Notes: generated from the sequence alone by a model not told the origin. A DNA stretch of 64,000 bases from Candidatus Gastranaerophilales bacterium (GCA_944322785.1 CALUPW010000003.1:180459-244458), one strand, 5' to 3'; positions 25,948 through 36,332 are shown, counted from the stretch's first letter. Program-made: numbers and translations.

Positions 25948-27297
25948 ATGCAGGAAAATGAATTTATTGAATTTAAGATTGAAAAACTTTCAAACCTTGG
26001 GCTTGGCATTGCAAAAGTTGACGGTTATGTGATTTTTGTTGAAGGTGCCTGCCCTCTTGATACAGTAAAAGCCAAAATCACAAAAGTACGCAAAAATTTT
26101 GCAGAGGCTAAAGTTGTTGAAATCATAAAATCGTCGCCTTATAGAGTTGAACCGTTTTGTAAAATGCAAAAAGTCTGCGGAGCATGCCAGCTTCAATTTA
26201 TTGATTATGATTATCAACTGGAGTTGAAAAGAGAGATTGTAGAAGATGCAATACAGAAAATCGGCGGACTTGATATAAAAATTCCCCTACCGATAAAAAG
26301 CCCCGAAATTAAAAACTACCGCCACAAAATTCAATATCCGGTTTCGCAGACAAAAGTATCCAAAAGAATACTTTCTGGATATTTTAAACCCCGTACACAT
26401 GAAATCGTAAACATAAAACACTGCCCGATTCAGCCCGAAATTTGTGATGAAATAATTGAACTTGTGCGAGAACAGGCAAAGAATTTTGAAATTTCAGGAT
26501 TTGACGAAAAAACAAATACAGGTGATTTGCGACATATTGTAATCCGTTCATCAGTATCAAGCGGCAAAATTCTTGTTACGTTAGTCGTTAATTCAACAAA
26601 AGTTTTTGACAGATTGAAAAAATTTGCAAAACTGATTTATGACTCATTTAACGACGTTTCCAGTGTTTGTATAAATTTTAATACAAAATGTACTAACGTA
26701 ATTTTAGGGGAAAAAAACGAATGTATAATCGGGGAAGATTTTATTGAAGAAAAACTTCTTGATAAAACTTTTAAAATAGGCGCCTCAACTTTTTTTCAAG
26801 TTAATCCATTGAGCGCAAATAATATTTTTTTATATGTCAAAGACTTTATCAAAAATAATTACCAAAATCCGACGGTTTTAGATGCCTATGCAGGTATTGC
26901 AACTTTCGGAATCTGCGTTTCGGATATTTCAAAAAATGTAGTTTCGGTTGAAGAAAATAAAGATTCCTGCAGCCGGGCAATTGAAAGTTTAAAAATAAAT
27001 AATATAAACAATGTTGAAATTTATAACTCTGATGCAGCAGAATTTTTTAAAACCGAGAAACGCAGATTTGATATATCAATTATTGACCCGCCGAGAAAAG
27101 GCTGTACAAAAGAATCTCTTGACGGTATTTTAAAACTCACAAAAGGACATATAATTTATGTAAGCTGCAATCCCGCAACCCTTGCCCGTGATTTAAAATA
27201 TCTTGTTGAAAAAGGCTGTAAAGTCGAAACCATACAGCCCTTTGACATGTTTTGCCACACCTACCATGTGGAAAATGCGGCGATTATAAAAATTTAA
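25948..27297 (+). CDS. RlmD/RumA-family 23S rRNA (uracil-5-)-methyltransferase
   Basis: 449 aa. A TRAM domain (about 1-60), a 4Fe-4S site (C71, C77, C80 and C159) and a SAM-dependent methyltransferase domain with LDAYAGIATFGI, IDPPRKGC and the YVSCNPATLARDL motif, whose Cys407 is the nucleophile that attacks uracil C6. It methylates uridines in 23S rRNA; whether it is the RlmD or RlmCD type cannot be decided. The gene ends with a 4-nt overlap with the convergent hypothetical. Confidence 0.9.
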   Translation: MQENEFIEFKIEKLSNLGLGIAKVDGYVIFVEGACPLDTVKAKITKVRKNFAEAKVVEIIKSSPYRVEPFCKMQKVCGACQLQFIDYDYQLELKREIVEDAIQKIGGLDIKIPLPIKSPEIKNYRHKIQYPVSQTKVSKRILSGYFKPRTHEIVNIKHCPIQPEICDEIIELVREQAKNFEISGFDEKTNTGDLRHIVIRSSVSSGKILVTLVVNSTKVFDRLKKFAKLIYDSFNDVSSVCINFNTKCTNVILGEKNECIIGEDFIEEKLLDKTFKIGASTFFQVNPLSANNIFLYVKDFIKNNYQNPTVLDAYAGIATFGICVSDISKNVVSVEENKDSCSRAIESLKINNINNVEIYNSDAAEFFKTEKRRFDISIIDPPRKGCTKESLDGILKLTKGHIIYVSCNPATLARDLKYLVEKGCKVETIQPFDMFCHTYHVENAAIIKI

Positions 27298-28544
27298 CTT
27301 TTTTGTCCGTATTTTTTGATAGTTTCCGCAAGACGATCCTGAACTTTTTGAATCAATTCCAAATCTTCCTGAAGATTTGTTTTTAATTGTCTAATCAATT
27401 CATTTCTCATTTTTCTTATATCTTGCACAAAAACGGTTTTGTCTGTACGCTCCTTAAACTCCGGAGATTCTTCCACAAGACGTTGAAGTTCAGTTTCATA
27501 TTCCTTAGTGTTTACTTTTTTTAATTCTTCTTTGTAATAAAGCGGAATTTTGTTTCTTATACCTTCAACAAGTCCTGGCATTGAAATACAATAAGGTTTT
27601 CCTATTTCGACCGGAAGCTGAGCTTCTTCATGATAAAAATCCAGATTTTTAGCGTTTATGAACAACGGTTTGGAAATAAATGTATTTAATTGTTCACGCA
27701 GAATTTTGATATTATCTGCAATACGTTTTGCCGGAGAATACATTGCCGGATTTTCAACCTGTGCTGCATGAAGAGCTTTTTGCAGAACACGGGTGATATC
27801 ATAGACATAATAAGATTCGTTATATTTAGCAGATGCATAATTTTTTCCGAAGATAATCAAAAGTTCATGCGGCGGCTTGTTTTTTCCTGAGGAAAGTGTA
27901 TCAATCAGCCTCATTTGAATATCCTCATATCCGGATAATTGCGGATGAGTTAATCTTCGCAATTCAGGAGGCAATCCTGTTAAATCATCCTCTGTTAATC
28001 CGTCAAGCCTTAATTCAAAATCAGGTTTTTTACTTTTAACTTTTTTACCCTGTACAACATCCGGAATCATTTGAATTGCATATCCCCTGCTTTTTAATTC
28101 GGGAAGAATTTTATCACCTACAATGGACAAATCATAAAGATTTTCCAGATATAAAGTTGCACGAATTTGATCTGAAGGAGTAGCGCCGCTTCTTATAAAT
28201 TTAGACAGACATGACTCGGCGTCTTTTACAGGATGGAGTTCACAATACTCCCGATCAAACTGGACTCCGTATTGTCTTAATTTATTTGCAACAGCTTCAA
28301 GTGTATCCATAAATTTTGCGGAAAGAATCATATTAGCAGGTATCTTATTTTCATAAGAATTTCTGAAAACCTCTTTTAAAGTATTGGCAGCTAAATTCTG
28401 GACAGTTTTATTTCGTCCGGTAAACGAAACCGTATCCTGACTTAATCCGTTATAATATTTAGATGAAAAATCATACCGAGAATCAGATTTTTTTTGTGCC
28501 GGTTTTAATGCAGTTTGAAAATTGGGGTTGATTGTTAAATTCAT
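27294..28544 (-). CDS. Hypothetical protein with N-terminal VSFTGR motif
   Basis: 416 aa, no signal peptide and no transmembrane segment. A flexible N-terminus (1-45) includes V39-S-F-T-G43, followed by a mostly helical protein with a central mixed region (about 105-230) and a long helical C-terminus (about 330-416). I recognise no family. CAGGAG lies before the ATG. The F-T-G motif recurs in other hypotheticals of this window. Confidence 0.6.
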   Translation of the reverse strand: MNLTINPNFQTALKPAQKKSDSRYDFSSKYYNGLSQDTVSFTGRNKTVQNLAANTLKEVFRNSYENKIPANMILSAKFMDTLEAVANKLRQYGVQFDREYCELHPVKDAESCLSKFIRSGATPSDQIRATLYLENLYDLSIVGDKILPELKSRGYAIQMIPDVVQGKKVKSKKPDFELRLDGLTEDDLTGLPPELRRLTHPQLSGYEDIQMRLIDTLSSGKNKPPHELLIIFGKNYASAKYNESYYVYDITRVLQKALHAAQVENPAMYSPAKRIADNIKILREQLNTFISKPLFINAKNLDFYHEEAQLPVEIGKPYCISMPGLVEGIRNKIPLYYKEELKKVNTKEYETELQRLVEESPEFKERTDKTVFVQDIRKMRNELIRQLKTNLQEDLELIQKVQDRLAETIKKYGQKS

Positions 28545-28696
28545 TTTTATTCTCCTGAAAGTTCTTTTTTAATAATACTCCTGAATTTAAAAAATTACCG
28601 TTATAGCAAAAAAATCAAACTAAATCTTAACAATAATTTACAAAGAAGTTCTTTTGTTAAAAAGTTATGTTTGTATTATGATTTAAGATAAGAGCG

Positions 28697-28702
28697 TATA
28701 AT
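28697..28702 (+). promoter_or_regulatory. -10 element upstream of the PFOR gene
   Basis: TATAAT 44 nt before the ATG of the PFOR gene; the -35 is not clear. Confidence 0.4.
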
Positions 28703-28745
28703 TAATAATTAAGAAATAGTAAATCAATAAGGAGGTTATTTAATT

Positions 28746-31700
28746 ATGCCAGGAAAAACAATAACGGTTGACGGCAACTACGCCGCAGCGCATGTTGCGT
28801 ATGCATTGAGCGAAGTATCCGCAATCTATCCGATTACACCTTCTTCTACTATGGGAGAATGGATTGATGAATGGGCATCTCAGGGCAAGAAAAACATCTG
28901 GGGCAAAACCGTAAAAGTAGCGGAAATGCAATCAGAAGCAGGTGCAGCAGGCGCTGTTCACGGATCACTTGCAGCAGGTGCTTTAACTTCAACTTACACG
29001 GCATCACAGGGCTTGCTTTTGATGATTCCTGTAATGCACAAGGCAGCAGGTGAAATGCTTCCGCACGTAATTCACGTTTCAGCACGTGCACTTGCAGCGC
29101 AATCATTAGCAATTTTCGGCGACCATACAGACGTTATGGGATGCCGCAACACAGGTTATGCAATGTTAGCCGCAAACTCTGTTCAGGAAGAAATGGATAT
29201 GGCTTTAGTTGCACACCTTGCAACTTACAAATCTAAAGTTCCGTTCCTTCAATTCTTCGACGGATTTAGAACATCACATGAAGTTCACAAAATCGAAGAA
29301 ATTTCATACGAAGACATTGCAAGCCTCGTTGAACCTAAATATATTGAAGAGTTCCGTAACAGAGCATTAAGACCGGAAGCTCCGGTTTGCAAAGTCGGCG
29401 CTCAGAACACTGACGTTTACTTCCAGGGACGTGAAACCGTCAACAAATACTATGATGCTGTTCCGGATATTGTTCAGGAATATATGGACAAAGTTGCAAA
29501 AGTTACGGGAAGACAATATCATCCGTTTGATTATGTCGGTGCACCCGATGCTACAGACGTAATCGTTGCAATCGGTTCAGGCTGCGAAACTATCGAAGAA
29601 ACTATTGAATACCTGAACGCAAAACGGGGCACTAAATATGGTCTTGTTAAAGTAAGACTTTACAGACCGTTTGACGTAAAACGCTTTAACGCAGCATTGC
29701 CTTCAACAGTAAAACGTGTAACTGTTCTTGACAGAACAAAAGAACCGGGTTCAATCGGCGAACCTTTGTATATGGATGTTGTTACAGCTATCGAAAACAA
29801 AGACATCAGAGTAATCGGCGGCCGCTATGGTCTAGCTTCAAAAGAATTCACTCCGTCAATGGTTTACGCTGTTTACAAACACGCTGAAAACAACGGATTC
29901 CACGGTTTCACCGTAGGTATTGAAGACGATGTAACCCACAAATCTTTGAAAGTTACCGAACACATCGTAACAGAACCCGAAGGAACTACAAACTGCATGT
30001 TCTGGGGCTTAGGTTCTGACGGTACAGTCGGCGCTAACAAAAACTCAATCAAAATCATCGGTCAATACACAAACAAAGATGCTCAAGCATACTTTGCTTA
30101 TGACTCTAAAAAATCTTTCGGCGTAACCGTTTCTCACTTGAGATTTGGCGACAAACCGATTAAATCTACATATCTAATTACGGCACCTGACTTTGTATCA
30201 TGCTCTGCTCACGCTTACATCGGCAGATATGATATTTTGAAAGGCATCAAAGAAGGCGGAACATTCCTTCTTAACAGCCCGTGGTCAAAAGAAGAAGCAT
30301 TCTCACATTTGACTAAAGATATGCAGGAAACAATTATCAACAAGAAAATCAAATTCTACAACGTTGACGCTGAAAAACTTATCGAACAGCAGCCCGGCTT
30401 GAGAGGTAAAGGTGCAAACACAGTTATGATGGTTGCATACTTCAAAGTTTCAGGCATTATTCCGTTCGATCAGGCTCTTGAAGGAATGAGAGAAATGACC
30501 AAGAAAACCTTCAAGAAAAAAGGCGACGATGTTGTAAATATGAACCTTGCACTTATTGATGCTGCGGTTAATGCAACTGAAGAAGTTGTTGTACCGGCTT
30601 CATTGAGCGGAGTTGAACATGCAGATGACATCAAACTTATTCCGGACAACGCATCTGACTTTGCGAAGAAAATCATTGAACCTTCAATGAGACAGAAAGG
30701 CGACGATATTCCGGTATCAGCTATGTCAAATGACGGTGTAATTCCGACAGGAACTGCTTGTCTTGAAAAACGCGGCATCGCACCGAGAGTTCCTAAGTGG
30801 AATCCTGAAAATTGTATCCAGTGCGGAATCTGCGCTTCAGCATGCCCGCACGCTGCAATCAGAACTAAATTGATTGAAGAAAAAGACCTAGCAAACGCAC
30901 CGGCTTCTTTCAAAACAATCCCTGCCAAACCTGCTCTTGCTGATGAAAAATTCAAAGTTCAGGTTTACTGCAAAGATTGTACAGGCTGCGGTGTTTGTAT
31001 CGACCAGTGCCCGATGGCTAAAAATCCTGAAAAAGCAGCACTTACATGGTCTACAATCGAGGATGAAGAAGCTGTCGGAGAAGTTGTCAATGAAAAATTC
31101 TTTGATGAACTTCCGGACAACGTAATGGGCAAAAACACAACAAAAACAATCAAAGGTGCAATGCTCAGAAAACCGTTGTTTGAATTTTCAGGCGCATGCG
31201 CAGGCTGCGGTGAAACACCTTATGTTAAACTTGTTTCACAGTTGTTCGGCGAAAACGCAATCGTTGCAAACGCAACAGGATGTTCATCCATTTACTCCGG
31301 AACCTTCCCGACAATTCCGTACACTACAAACAAAGACGGAAGAGGACCGGCATGGGCTAACTCCCTGTTTGAAGACAACGCTGAATTCGGCTTCGGTATG
31401 AGATTGGCAGTTGACCAGAACAGAGATACTTTGAAAACTTACGTTGAAAAAGTTCTTGAAAATGAAAAATCACCGGCTGACTTAAAAGAAGCTTTGACAG
31501 AAGCAATGTCACACTGGGATAACTCAAAAACAGAAGAAGCTGTTGCTGCTCAGGAAAACGCTAAGAAAGTTATTGCAAAATACGCTGAGTGCGGATGTCC
31601 TGATTTAGCAAAAGTCAGAGAACTTGAGGACTACTTCACAGATAAATCCATCTGGATAATCGGCGGTGACGGCTGGGCAAACGATATCGGCTACGGCGGT

Positions 31701-32279
31701 ATTGACCACGTAATCGCTCAAAATCAAAACGTAAACATCCTTGTACTTGATACAGAAGTTTACTCAAATACCGGCGGTCAGGCTTCTAAGTCAACTCCTA
31801 CCGGTGCGGTTGCAAAATTTGCTACAGGCGGTAAGAAAACTTACAAGAAAAACATGGGCTTGATGAGTATGTCATACGGCTATGTTTATGTAGCATCAGT
31901 TGCACTTGGTGCTGACAGAGCGCAAACTCTTAAAGCATTCCAGGAAGCTGAAGCTTACAACGGCCCGTCAATCATCTTTGCTTATGCTCCTTGTATCGCT
32001 CACGGTATTGATATGTCTAAGACTCAGACAGAACAAAAACGTGCTGTTGAAGCAGGATACTTCCCGCTTTACAGATACAATCCTGCAAACGAAGTACCGT
32101 TCAGCTGGGATGCAAAAGAACCAAAAGAAAGCTATCAGGAATTCATTAAATCAGAAGGTCGTTACAAATCTTTGATGAAAACAAATCCTGAACATGCTGC
32201 GGAACTTTACGCTCAGGCTGAAGAAGATGCTTCAAAGCGTATGTCTGTTTACAAAGCAGTCGGCGAATTGATGAAGTAA
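28746..32279 (+). CDS. nifJ: Pyruvate:ferredoxin (flavodoxin) oxidoreductase
   Basis: 1177 aa, the full length of the single-chain enzyme. It oxidises pyruvate and CoA to acetyl-CoA and CO2 and reduces ferredoxin, feeding the HydABC hydrogenase. Visible in order: the pyrimidine-binding domain I (YPITPSSTMGEWIDEW), the gamma/CoA domain, two 4Fe-4S motifs (CIQCGICASACPHAAI and CKDCTGCGVCIDQCPMA), the proximal cluster cysteines (CAGCGETPY) and the TPP-binding GDGWANDIGYGG with the NTGGQASKSTPTGA stretch. A strong AAGGAGG site precedes the ATG. Monocistronic, closed by a terminator. Codon choice looks highly biased, fitting a highly expressed gene. Confidence 0.97.
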   Translation: MPGKTITVDGNYAAAHVAYALSEVSAIYPITPSSTMGEWIDEWASQGKKNIWGKTVKVAEMQSEAGAAGAVHGSLAAGALTSTYTASQGLLLMIPVMHKAAGEMLPHVIHVSARALAAQSLAIFGDHTDVMGCRNTGYAMLAANSVQEEMDMALVAHLATYKSKVPFLQFFDGFRTSHEVHKIEEISYEDIASLVEPKYIEEFRNRALRPEAPVCKVGAQNTDVYFQGRETVNKYYDAVPDIVQEYMDKVAKVTGRQYHPFDYVGAPDATDVIVAIGSGCETIEETIEYLNAKRGTKYGLVKVRLYRPFDVKRFNAALPSTVKRVTVLDRTKEPGSIGEPLYMDVVTAIENKDIRVIGGRYGLASKEFTPSMVYAVYKHAENNGFHGFTVGIEDDVTHKSLKVTEHIVTEPEGTTNCMFWGLGSDGTVGANKNSIKIIGQYTNKDAQAYFAYDSKKSFGVTVSHLRFGDKPIKSTYLITAPDFVSCSAHAYIGRYDILKGIKEGGTFLLNSPWSKEEAFSHLTKDMQETIINKKIKFYNVDAEKLIEQQPGLRGKGANTVMMVAYFKVSGIIPFDQALEGMREMTKKTFKKKGDDVVNMNLALIDAAVNATEEVVVPASLSGVEHADDIKLIPDNASDFAKKIIEPSMRQKGDDIPVSAMSNDGVIPTGTACLEKRGIAPRVPKWNPENCIQCGICASACPHAAIRTKLIEEKDLANAPASFKTIPAKPALADEKFKVQVYCKDCTGCGVCIDQCPMAKNPEKAALTWSTIEDEEAVGEVVNEKFFDELPDNVMGKNTTKTIKGAMLRKPLFEFSGACAGCGETPYVKLVSQLFGENAIVANATGCSSIYSGTFPTIPYTTNKDGRGPAWANSLFEDNAEFGFGMRLAVDQNRDTLKTYVEKVLENEKSPADLKEALTEAMSHWDNSKTEEAVAAQENAKKVIAKYAECGCPDLAKVRELEDYFTDKSIWIIGGDGWANDIGYGGIDHVIAQNQNVNILVLDTEVYSNTGGQASKSTPTGAVAKFATGGKKTYKKNMGLMSMSYGYVYVASVALGADRAQTLKAFQEAEAYNGPSIIFAYAPCIAHGIDMSKTQTEQKRAVEAGYFPLYRYNPANEVPFSWDAKEPKESYQEFIKSEGRYKSLMKTNPEHAAELYAQAEEDASKRMSVYKAVGELMK

Positions 32280-32296
32280 AAAACTTCATATTGACC

Positions 32297-32333
32297 AAAA
32301 AGAGTCCGAAATTTTTCGGGCTCTTTTTTTTTT
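32297..32333 (+). terminator. Rho-independent terminator of the PFOR gene
   Basis: AAAAGAGTCCGAA (32297-32309) pairs with TTCGGGCTCTTTT, one G-T pair, followed by a run of nine or more T. Confidence 0.9.
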
Positions 32334-32412
32334 AATAGGAAATAAAATTTGGTATATTACTGCAATTGACCGGCGAATTTTTTAGTGATAACATAACTTA
32401 AAAGGAGTTTTT

Positions 32413-32769
32413 ATGAAAATATCAGCCTTGAGCAAAAGTCAATTTGATCGTTTGCCGCTTCAAATGAACAAAAATCCCAATATTAATTGTTCAAACGAAT
32501 TGAGAAAACATTTTTACACAATTTTTAATGAAGATAATATTTCAGCATTGAATCATTTTGCAGAAAAAGAAAATGCAAATATTTATTTTACATATTTGCC
32601 TGATGATATGTTTAACAATATAATAATGACTGTTTTTAAAAAACACGAATTAACCTCAAAAGAAGCCGCTCTTAATATAAATACAGAAACAAAAGATGAT
32701 TTTGTAAACTCTTTAAGAAGTATATATACAAAGGCTGCGGATTTAATAAAACAATTAGCGAAAGAATAA
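32413..32769 (+). CDS. Small hypothetical protein
   Basis: 118 aa, soluble, mostly helical, with AAAAGGAG before the ATG and its own terminator just after the stop. No signal peptide, no transmembrane segment and no recognised domain. Function unknown. Confidence 0.6.
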   Translation: MKISALSKSQFDRLPLQMNKNPNINCSNELRKHFYTIFNEDNISALNHFAEKENANIYFTYLPDDMFNNIIMTVFKKHELTSKEAALNINTETKDDFVNSLRSIYTKAADLIKQLAKE

Positions 32770-32771
32770 AT

Positions 32772-32801
32772 AAAGCGCCTCAAATCATTTGAGACGCTTT
32801 T
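32772..32801. terminator. Rho-independent terminator
   Basis: AAAGCGCCTCAAAT pairs with ATTTGAGACGCTTT with one mismatch, followed by TTTAATTT. It lies between two convergent genes. Confidence 0.8.
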
Positions 32802-32825
32802 AATTTATAATCTTAATATTTACAT

Positions 32826-33791
32826 TTAAACTTGTGCTCGTTCTTCACGAACATTGTTGATTTTTTCCAGAACTTCCTGCGGTAAATCAGCAAGCGGTCG
32901 TTTTAAAAATTTTGCATCCTCACGATTTTTAGCATCCTGCATCAAAAAATCATTTTGGAGTGAAAGTTCCCGAATTCTTGCTTTTGCAAGTTTATGCTGA
33001 AACTCTTTTATATCTGAATAATTTTTAACAAACTCAGCATCTTTAGTGTTTCTATAGTGAACAGCGCTGAGTACACCGCCGAATAATAAAGTCACCGGAC
33101 TCCAGCTGATTAACATTTCGGCAAAACCGCCAAGCGGAGCAAGATATTTATTTTGTTTTATAGATTTTGCCATATTTGATAAGGATTTAACAACGCTGTT
33201 GTTATTAAATTTTTCTGACTTTTTAACTAAACGATTTTCTAATTTGATAACAGCCTTTTCATCAACATATTTTCCTATTATGTCAAGAGCTTTTGGTACT
33301 GCCTTAAATCCTAAAGCCAGTACTCCCGCAAATGCAGCAACTGAACCCGCAAATGTTAATAGAGGATTTTGACTTGTTAATTTATCAAATTCAGGAAATT
33401 TTTTCTCTAAGGATTTTCGACCTTCAACGATAGCAGCCGAAAGTCCGAAAATACCTCCCCAAACTGCGGTGCTTTTTGCTCCGTTTAATAGTCTTGCTGC
33501 TGTTCCTTTGATTTCTTTTTGCAATAAGGAACTTTGAGCCGGTTTTAAAATTGCAGACGCAAGACCTGCGGCAAAAGGAACAGCTATCAACATAGCCTTT
33601 GTTAAATTTTTATGTTTTTTATCTTCTGAAGGTTTTACTGTTTTAAGATATGCAAGTTCTTTTACGCCTTCATCACTTAAATTTATAACATTATCTATAT
33701 TATAACGGGGATTACGTCTGGAACTGTATTCACCGGCATAACGTTTCTGATTTGATGTAAATCCTTGATTATCAACAGAATGAATGTTCAT
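32826..33791 (-). CDS. Hypothetical membrane protein
   Basis: 321 aa. A polar N-terminus (1-62, several Arg/Asn), then hydrophobic, glycine- and alanine-rich segments near 67-85, 108-122, 145-165 and 225-242, and a basic helical C-terminus. The pattern (polar N-terminus, several weak membrane segments, long helical tail) is similar to the 480-aa protein at 58.3 kb. AAAGGTAG precedes the ATG. No known family and no function can be given. Confidence 0.55.
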   Translation of the reverse strand: MNIHSVDNQGFTSNQKRYAGEYSSRRNPRYNIDNVINLSDEGVKELAYLKTVKPSEDKKHKNLTKAMLIAVPFAAGLASAILKPAQSSLLQKEIKGTAARLLNGAKSTAVWGGIFGLSAAIVEGRKSLEKKFPEFDKLTSQNPLLTFAGSVAAFAGVLALGFKAVPKALDIIGKYVDEKAVIKLENRLVKKSEKFNNNSVVKSLSNMAKSIKQNKYLAPLGGFAEMLISWSPVTLLFGGVLSAVHYRNTKDAEFVKNYSDIKEFQHKLAKARIRELSLQNDFLMQDAKNREDAKFLKRPLADLPQEVLEKINNVREERAQV

Positions 33792-33908
33792 AACACACTA
33801 CCTTTCCATCTTACATTATTATTATACAACTATAAAACCCGAAAGTAAATTTTTTTGCTATAAACGTAACATTTATTAATTTTTATTTACATAAATGTTG
33901 TTTTTTTA

Positions 33909-33914
33909 TAAGAT
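33909..33914 (+). promoter_or_regulatory. -10 element of a possible leaderless promoter (mtaB)
   Basis: TAAGAT followed by exactly 6 nt (TTAATA) and the mtaB ATG at 33921. No ribosome binding site. Confidence 0.45.
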
Positions 33915-33920
33915 TTAATA

Positions 33921-35213
33921 ATGGCAAAGTTTTATATTCACACAATGGGTTGCAAATCAAACCAATTTGAAAGCGCAATCATTAGAGAAAATTTAAAAAA
34001 GAATAATTTTGCGGAAACCAACTCTATTGAGGATGCTGATTATTATATTCTAAATTCCTGCACAGTCACCGGCAAAAGTGATAAGGAAGCTTTTTACCTT
34101 TTACGCAGCGCTAAGCATAAAAAAAATACCATAAAAACAGTTTTGACCGGCTGCATCGCTCAAATTGAAAAAGAACAGCTTTTACAAAGCGAATATATTG
34201 ATATTGTTATAGGAAACGATGAAAAATTAGATTTTTATGATGCACTTTTAAAGGCCGAAACAGAAAGTTTCTGTATGACCGGTGACATTATGCAGTTGTC
34301 ATATTTTCATAAAGCAGTTTTAGAAAATACAACAAAAACACGAGCGAGTCTGAAAATTCAAGACGGATGCGATAACAGATGTTCTTATTGTATAATTCCA
34401 TACGCACGTGGAAAAAGCAGAAGCGCTGATATAGAATTTTTAATTGAACAAATAAACAGATTTTCAAAGCAAGGTTTTAAGGAGGTTGTTTTTACAGGAA
34501 TTCATATAGGGCAGTGGGGAAAGGATATCGGTCTGCAATTATTGGATTTGTTAAAAGCAGTCGAAATTGAAACTAAAATTTCAAGATACCGTCTGGGCTC
34601 TCTTAATCCGCTTGAAATAACAGACGATTTGCTAAATTTTTTAAAAGACTCAGAAAAATTTTGTCCTCATTTTCATCTTTCGCTTCAATCCGCATGCAAC
34701 AAAACTCTAAAATCAATGAACAGATTTTATACGGTTGAACAATACTTAGAACAAATTGACAAAATAAATGAAATTTTTGACAAACCTTTTCTTGGAAGCG
34801 ACATTATAACAGGTTTTGCAGGTGAAACAGACGAAGATTTTGAAATTACAAAACAAAACCTTCTAAAATCAGGATTAAGTCAAATTCATACCTTTCCGTA
34901 TTCAATCAGGCAAGGAACATTAGGAGCCGGACTGCCAAATCAGGTTGATGAAAAAACGAAAGAAAAGCGTGCGGATATTATTAAACAAATTTCAAAAGAA
35001 AAGTACAACGAATTCATTCAAAAAAACATCGGTACAAAACATGAAATCCTGATTGAAAAACAGCCTGATAAAAAAACTGGATTGTTAAAGGGGGTTACAA
35101 GAAATTACATAACTGTGATTACAAATTCTGATGATAAAGCCCGTTTAAACAGTCTGGCTGACGTAAAAATTTTAAAATATGAAAACAACAAAATATATGG
35201 AGAATTATTATAA
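33921..35213 (+). CDS. mtaB: tRNA t6A37 methylthiotransferase (MtaB)
   Basis: A radical-SAM enzyme that converts t6A to ms2t6A at tRNA position 37. 430 aa: N-terminal UPF0004 domain with three cluster cysteines (C11, C47, C78), the radical-SAM CxxxCxxC (C150, C154, C157 in DGCDNRCSYCIIPYARG), and a C-terminal TRAM domain (about 370-430). The short N-terminus and the sequence MGCKSNQFES favour MtaB over MiaB or RimO. Cytoplasmic and monocistronic. Confidence 0.9.
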   Translation: MAKFYIHTMGCKSNQFESAIIRENLKKNNFAETNSIEDADYYILNSCTVTGKSDKEAFYLLRSAKHKKNTIKTVLTGCIAQIEKEQLLQSEYIDIVIGNDEKLDFYDALLKAETESFCMTGDIMQLSYFHKAVLENTTKTRASLKIQDGCDNRCSYCIIPYARGKSRSADIEFLIEQINRFSKQGFKEVVFTGIHIGQWGKDIGLQLLDLLKAVEIETKISRYRLGSLNPLEITDDLLNFLKDSEKFCPHFHLSLQSACNKTLKSMNRFYTVEQYLEQIDKINEIFDKPFLGSDIITGFAGETDEDFEITKQNLLKSGLSQIHTFPYSIRQGTLGAGLPNQVDEKTKEKRADIIKQISKEKYNEFIQKNIGTKHEILIEKQPDKKTGLLKGVTRNYITVITNSDDKARLNSLADVKILKYENNKIYGELL

Positions 35214-35245
35214 AAAATGCCTGAATCAAAAAATTCAGGCATTTT
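35214..35245. terminator. Bidirectional rho-independent terminator
   Basis: AAAATGCCTGAAT (35214-35226) pairs perfectly with ATTCAGGCATTTT (35233-35245). It lies between mtaB and the convergent membrane protein gene. Confidence 0.9.
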
Positions 35246-35267
35246 AATAATTATGTGATTTTTTATT

Positions 35268-36005
35268 CTAATCTCTGCTGCTTAATTTAGCAAGAAGCTG
35301 AAGCATTTCAATATACAGCCAAACAATAGTAAGCATCAAAGCAAATCCGCCGTACCACTCATAATCTTTAGGCTGCATATTTTCGGCATACTTTTCAATA
35401 ATATCAAAATCTATTATAAGATTTGTTGCAGCAATCAAAATTACAATAGCACTAAAACCTATTCCAATCGGGCTTGCGGTAAATATTTGCGGGATTGAAC
35501 GCCCGAAGAATGATGCAATAAATTGGATTAAATAAATCGCAACAATTGACGTCGTTGCTGTAAATACAACAGATTTAAATTTTTCGGTTGCTCTGATAAC
35601 ACCAGTTCTGTAAAGAGCAAGCATGGTGAGGATTACTGCAAATGTACAAATTACAGCCTGCAAAATTATACCTGTCCATGTTGCTTCAAAAAAGGCTGAA
35701 ATTCCGCCGACAAAGCAGCCTTCTGCAAGTGCATATAAGGGAGTTAAAAATTTAAAAAGATTTTTATTCCGGCTAAAACATATAATAAGCGCCAGAACAA
35801 ACCCGACAATAGCACCGCCGGTTGTCAGCATCTGCGCATGATCGATATATCCTGAGAAAACCAGTGAAAACGTATAACCGGCTGAAATTAGCAAAATAGC
35901 AAACAGAAGTAATGTTTTATTAATGGTTCCGTTAATTGTCATTGGCGATTCATCTAAAACATTTTCATTTGCAAAAAATTTATCATTTAACACAGGATTT
36001 GGCAT
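35268..36005 (-). CDS. Bax inhibitor-1-like membrane protein (YccA/YbhL class)
   Basis: 245 aa with seven hydrophobic segments between residue 28 and the C-terminus. The N-terminal 'NPVLNDKFF...MTINGTINKT' pattern and the overall layout match the bacterial Bax1-I-like family (PF12811). Distant eukaryotic relatives are calcium leak channels; the bacterial role is unclear. The ribosome binding site AAAGGAGGATATC is close to ideal. Inner membrane. Confidence 0.8.
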   Translation of the reverse strand: MPNPVLNDKFFANENVLDESPMTINGTINKTLLLFAILLISAGYTFSLVFSGYIDHAQMLTTGGAIVGFVLALIICFSRNKNLFKFLTPLYALAEGCFVGGISAFFEATWTGIILQAVICTFAVILTMLALYRTGVIRATEKFKSVVFTATTSIVAIYLIQFIASFFGRSIPQIFTASPIGIGFSAIVILIAATNLIIDFDIIEKYAENMQPKDYEWYGGFALMLTIVWLYIEMLQLLAKLSSRD

Positions 36006-36287
36006 GATATCCTCCTTTTACACACATAATTATCAACATAATTAATTATAGCATATATTTTTAACAAAAAAGCATGAATTAATATTTATTTAATTTTCTA
36101 GCCCACTTTATTTGACGAATTTTTGGAAATAATTGTTCCAGCTAATAAAAAGTCGACAAACTTATAATGAGTAAGAGCAGGATATTAGTAGATAAATACT
36201 TTACAGCACTAAAAAATGTAATTTTAATAAAAAATAAAAAAAGTACTTTACAATATATTTTTTTTATTTTATACTTAGAAAGTAAAC
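36006..36287. other. AT-rich intergenic region before tRNA-Asn
   Basis: No gene seen. It contains the upstream region of the Bax-like gene and, at 36120-36140, a 14/21 match to the inverse of the 21-bp repeats found beyond the tRNA; this weak match may be chance. Confidence 0.4.
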
Positions 36288-36316
36288 TTGATAGGAAAAA
36301 CTACAGGTTTTAAATT
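36288..36316 (+). promoter_or_regulatory. Promoter of tRNA-Asn
   Basis: TTGATA (36288-36293), a 17-nt spacer and TAAATT (36311-36316), ending 16 nt before the mature 5' end. Confidence 0.6.
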
Positions 36317-36332
36317 TATACAAATACATTAT

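Noticed and set aside
36120..36140. Inverted copy of the 21-bp repeat marking an element end
   Set aside because: Only 14 of 21 positions match in a very AT-rich region; too weak to claim.
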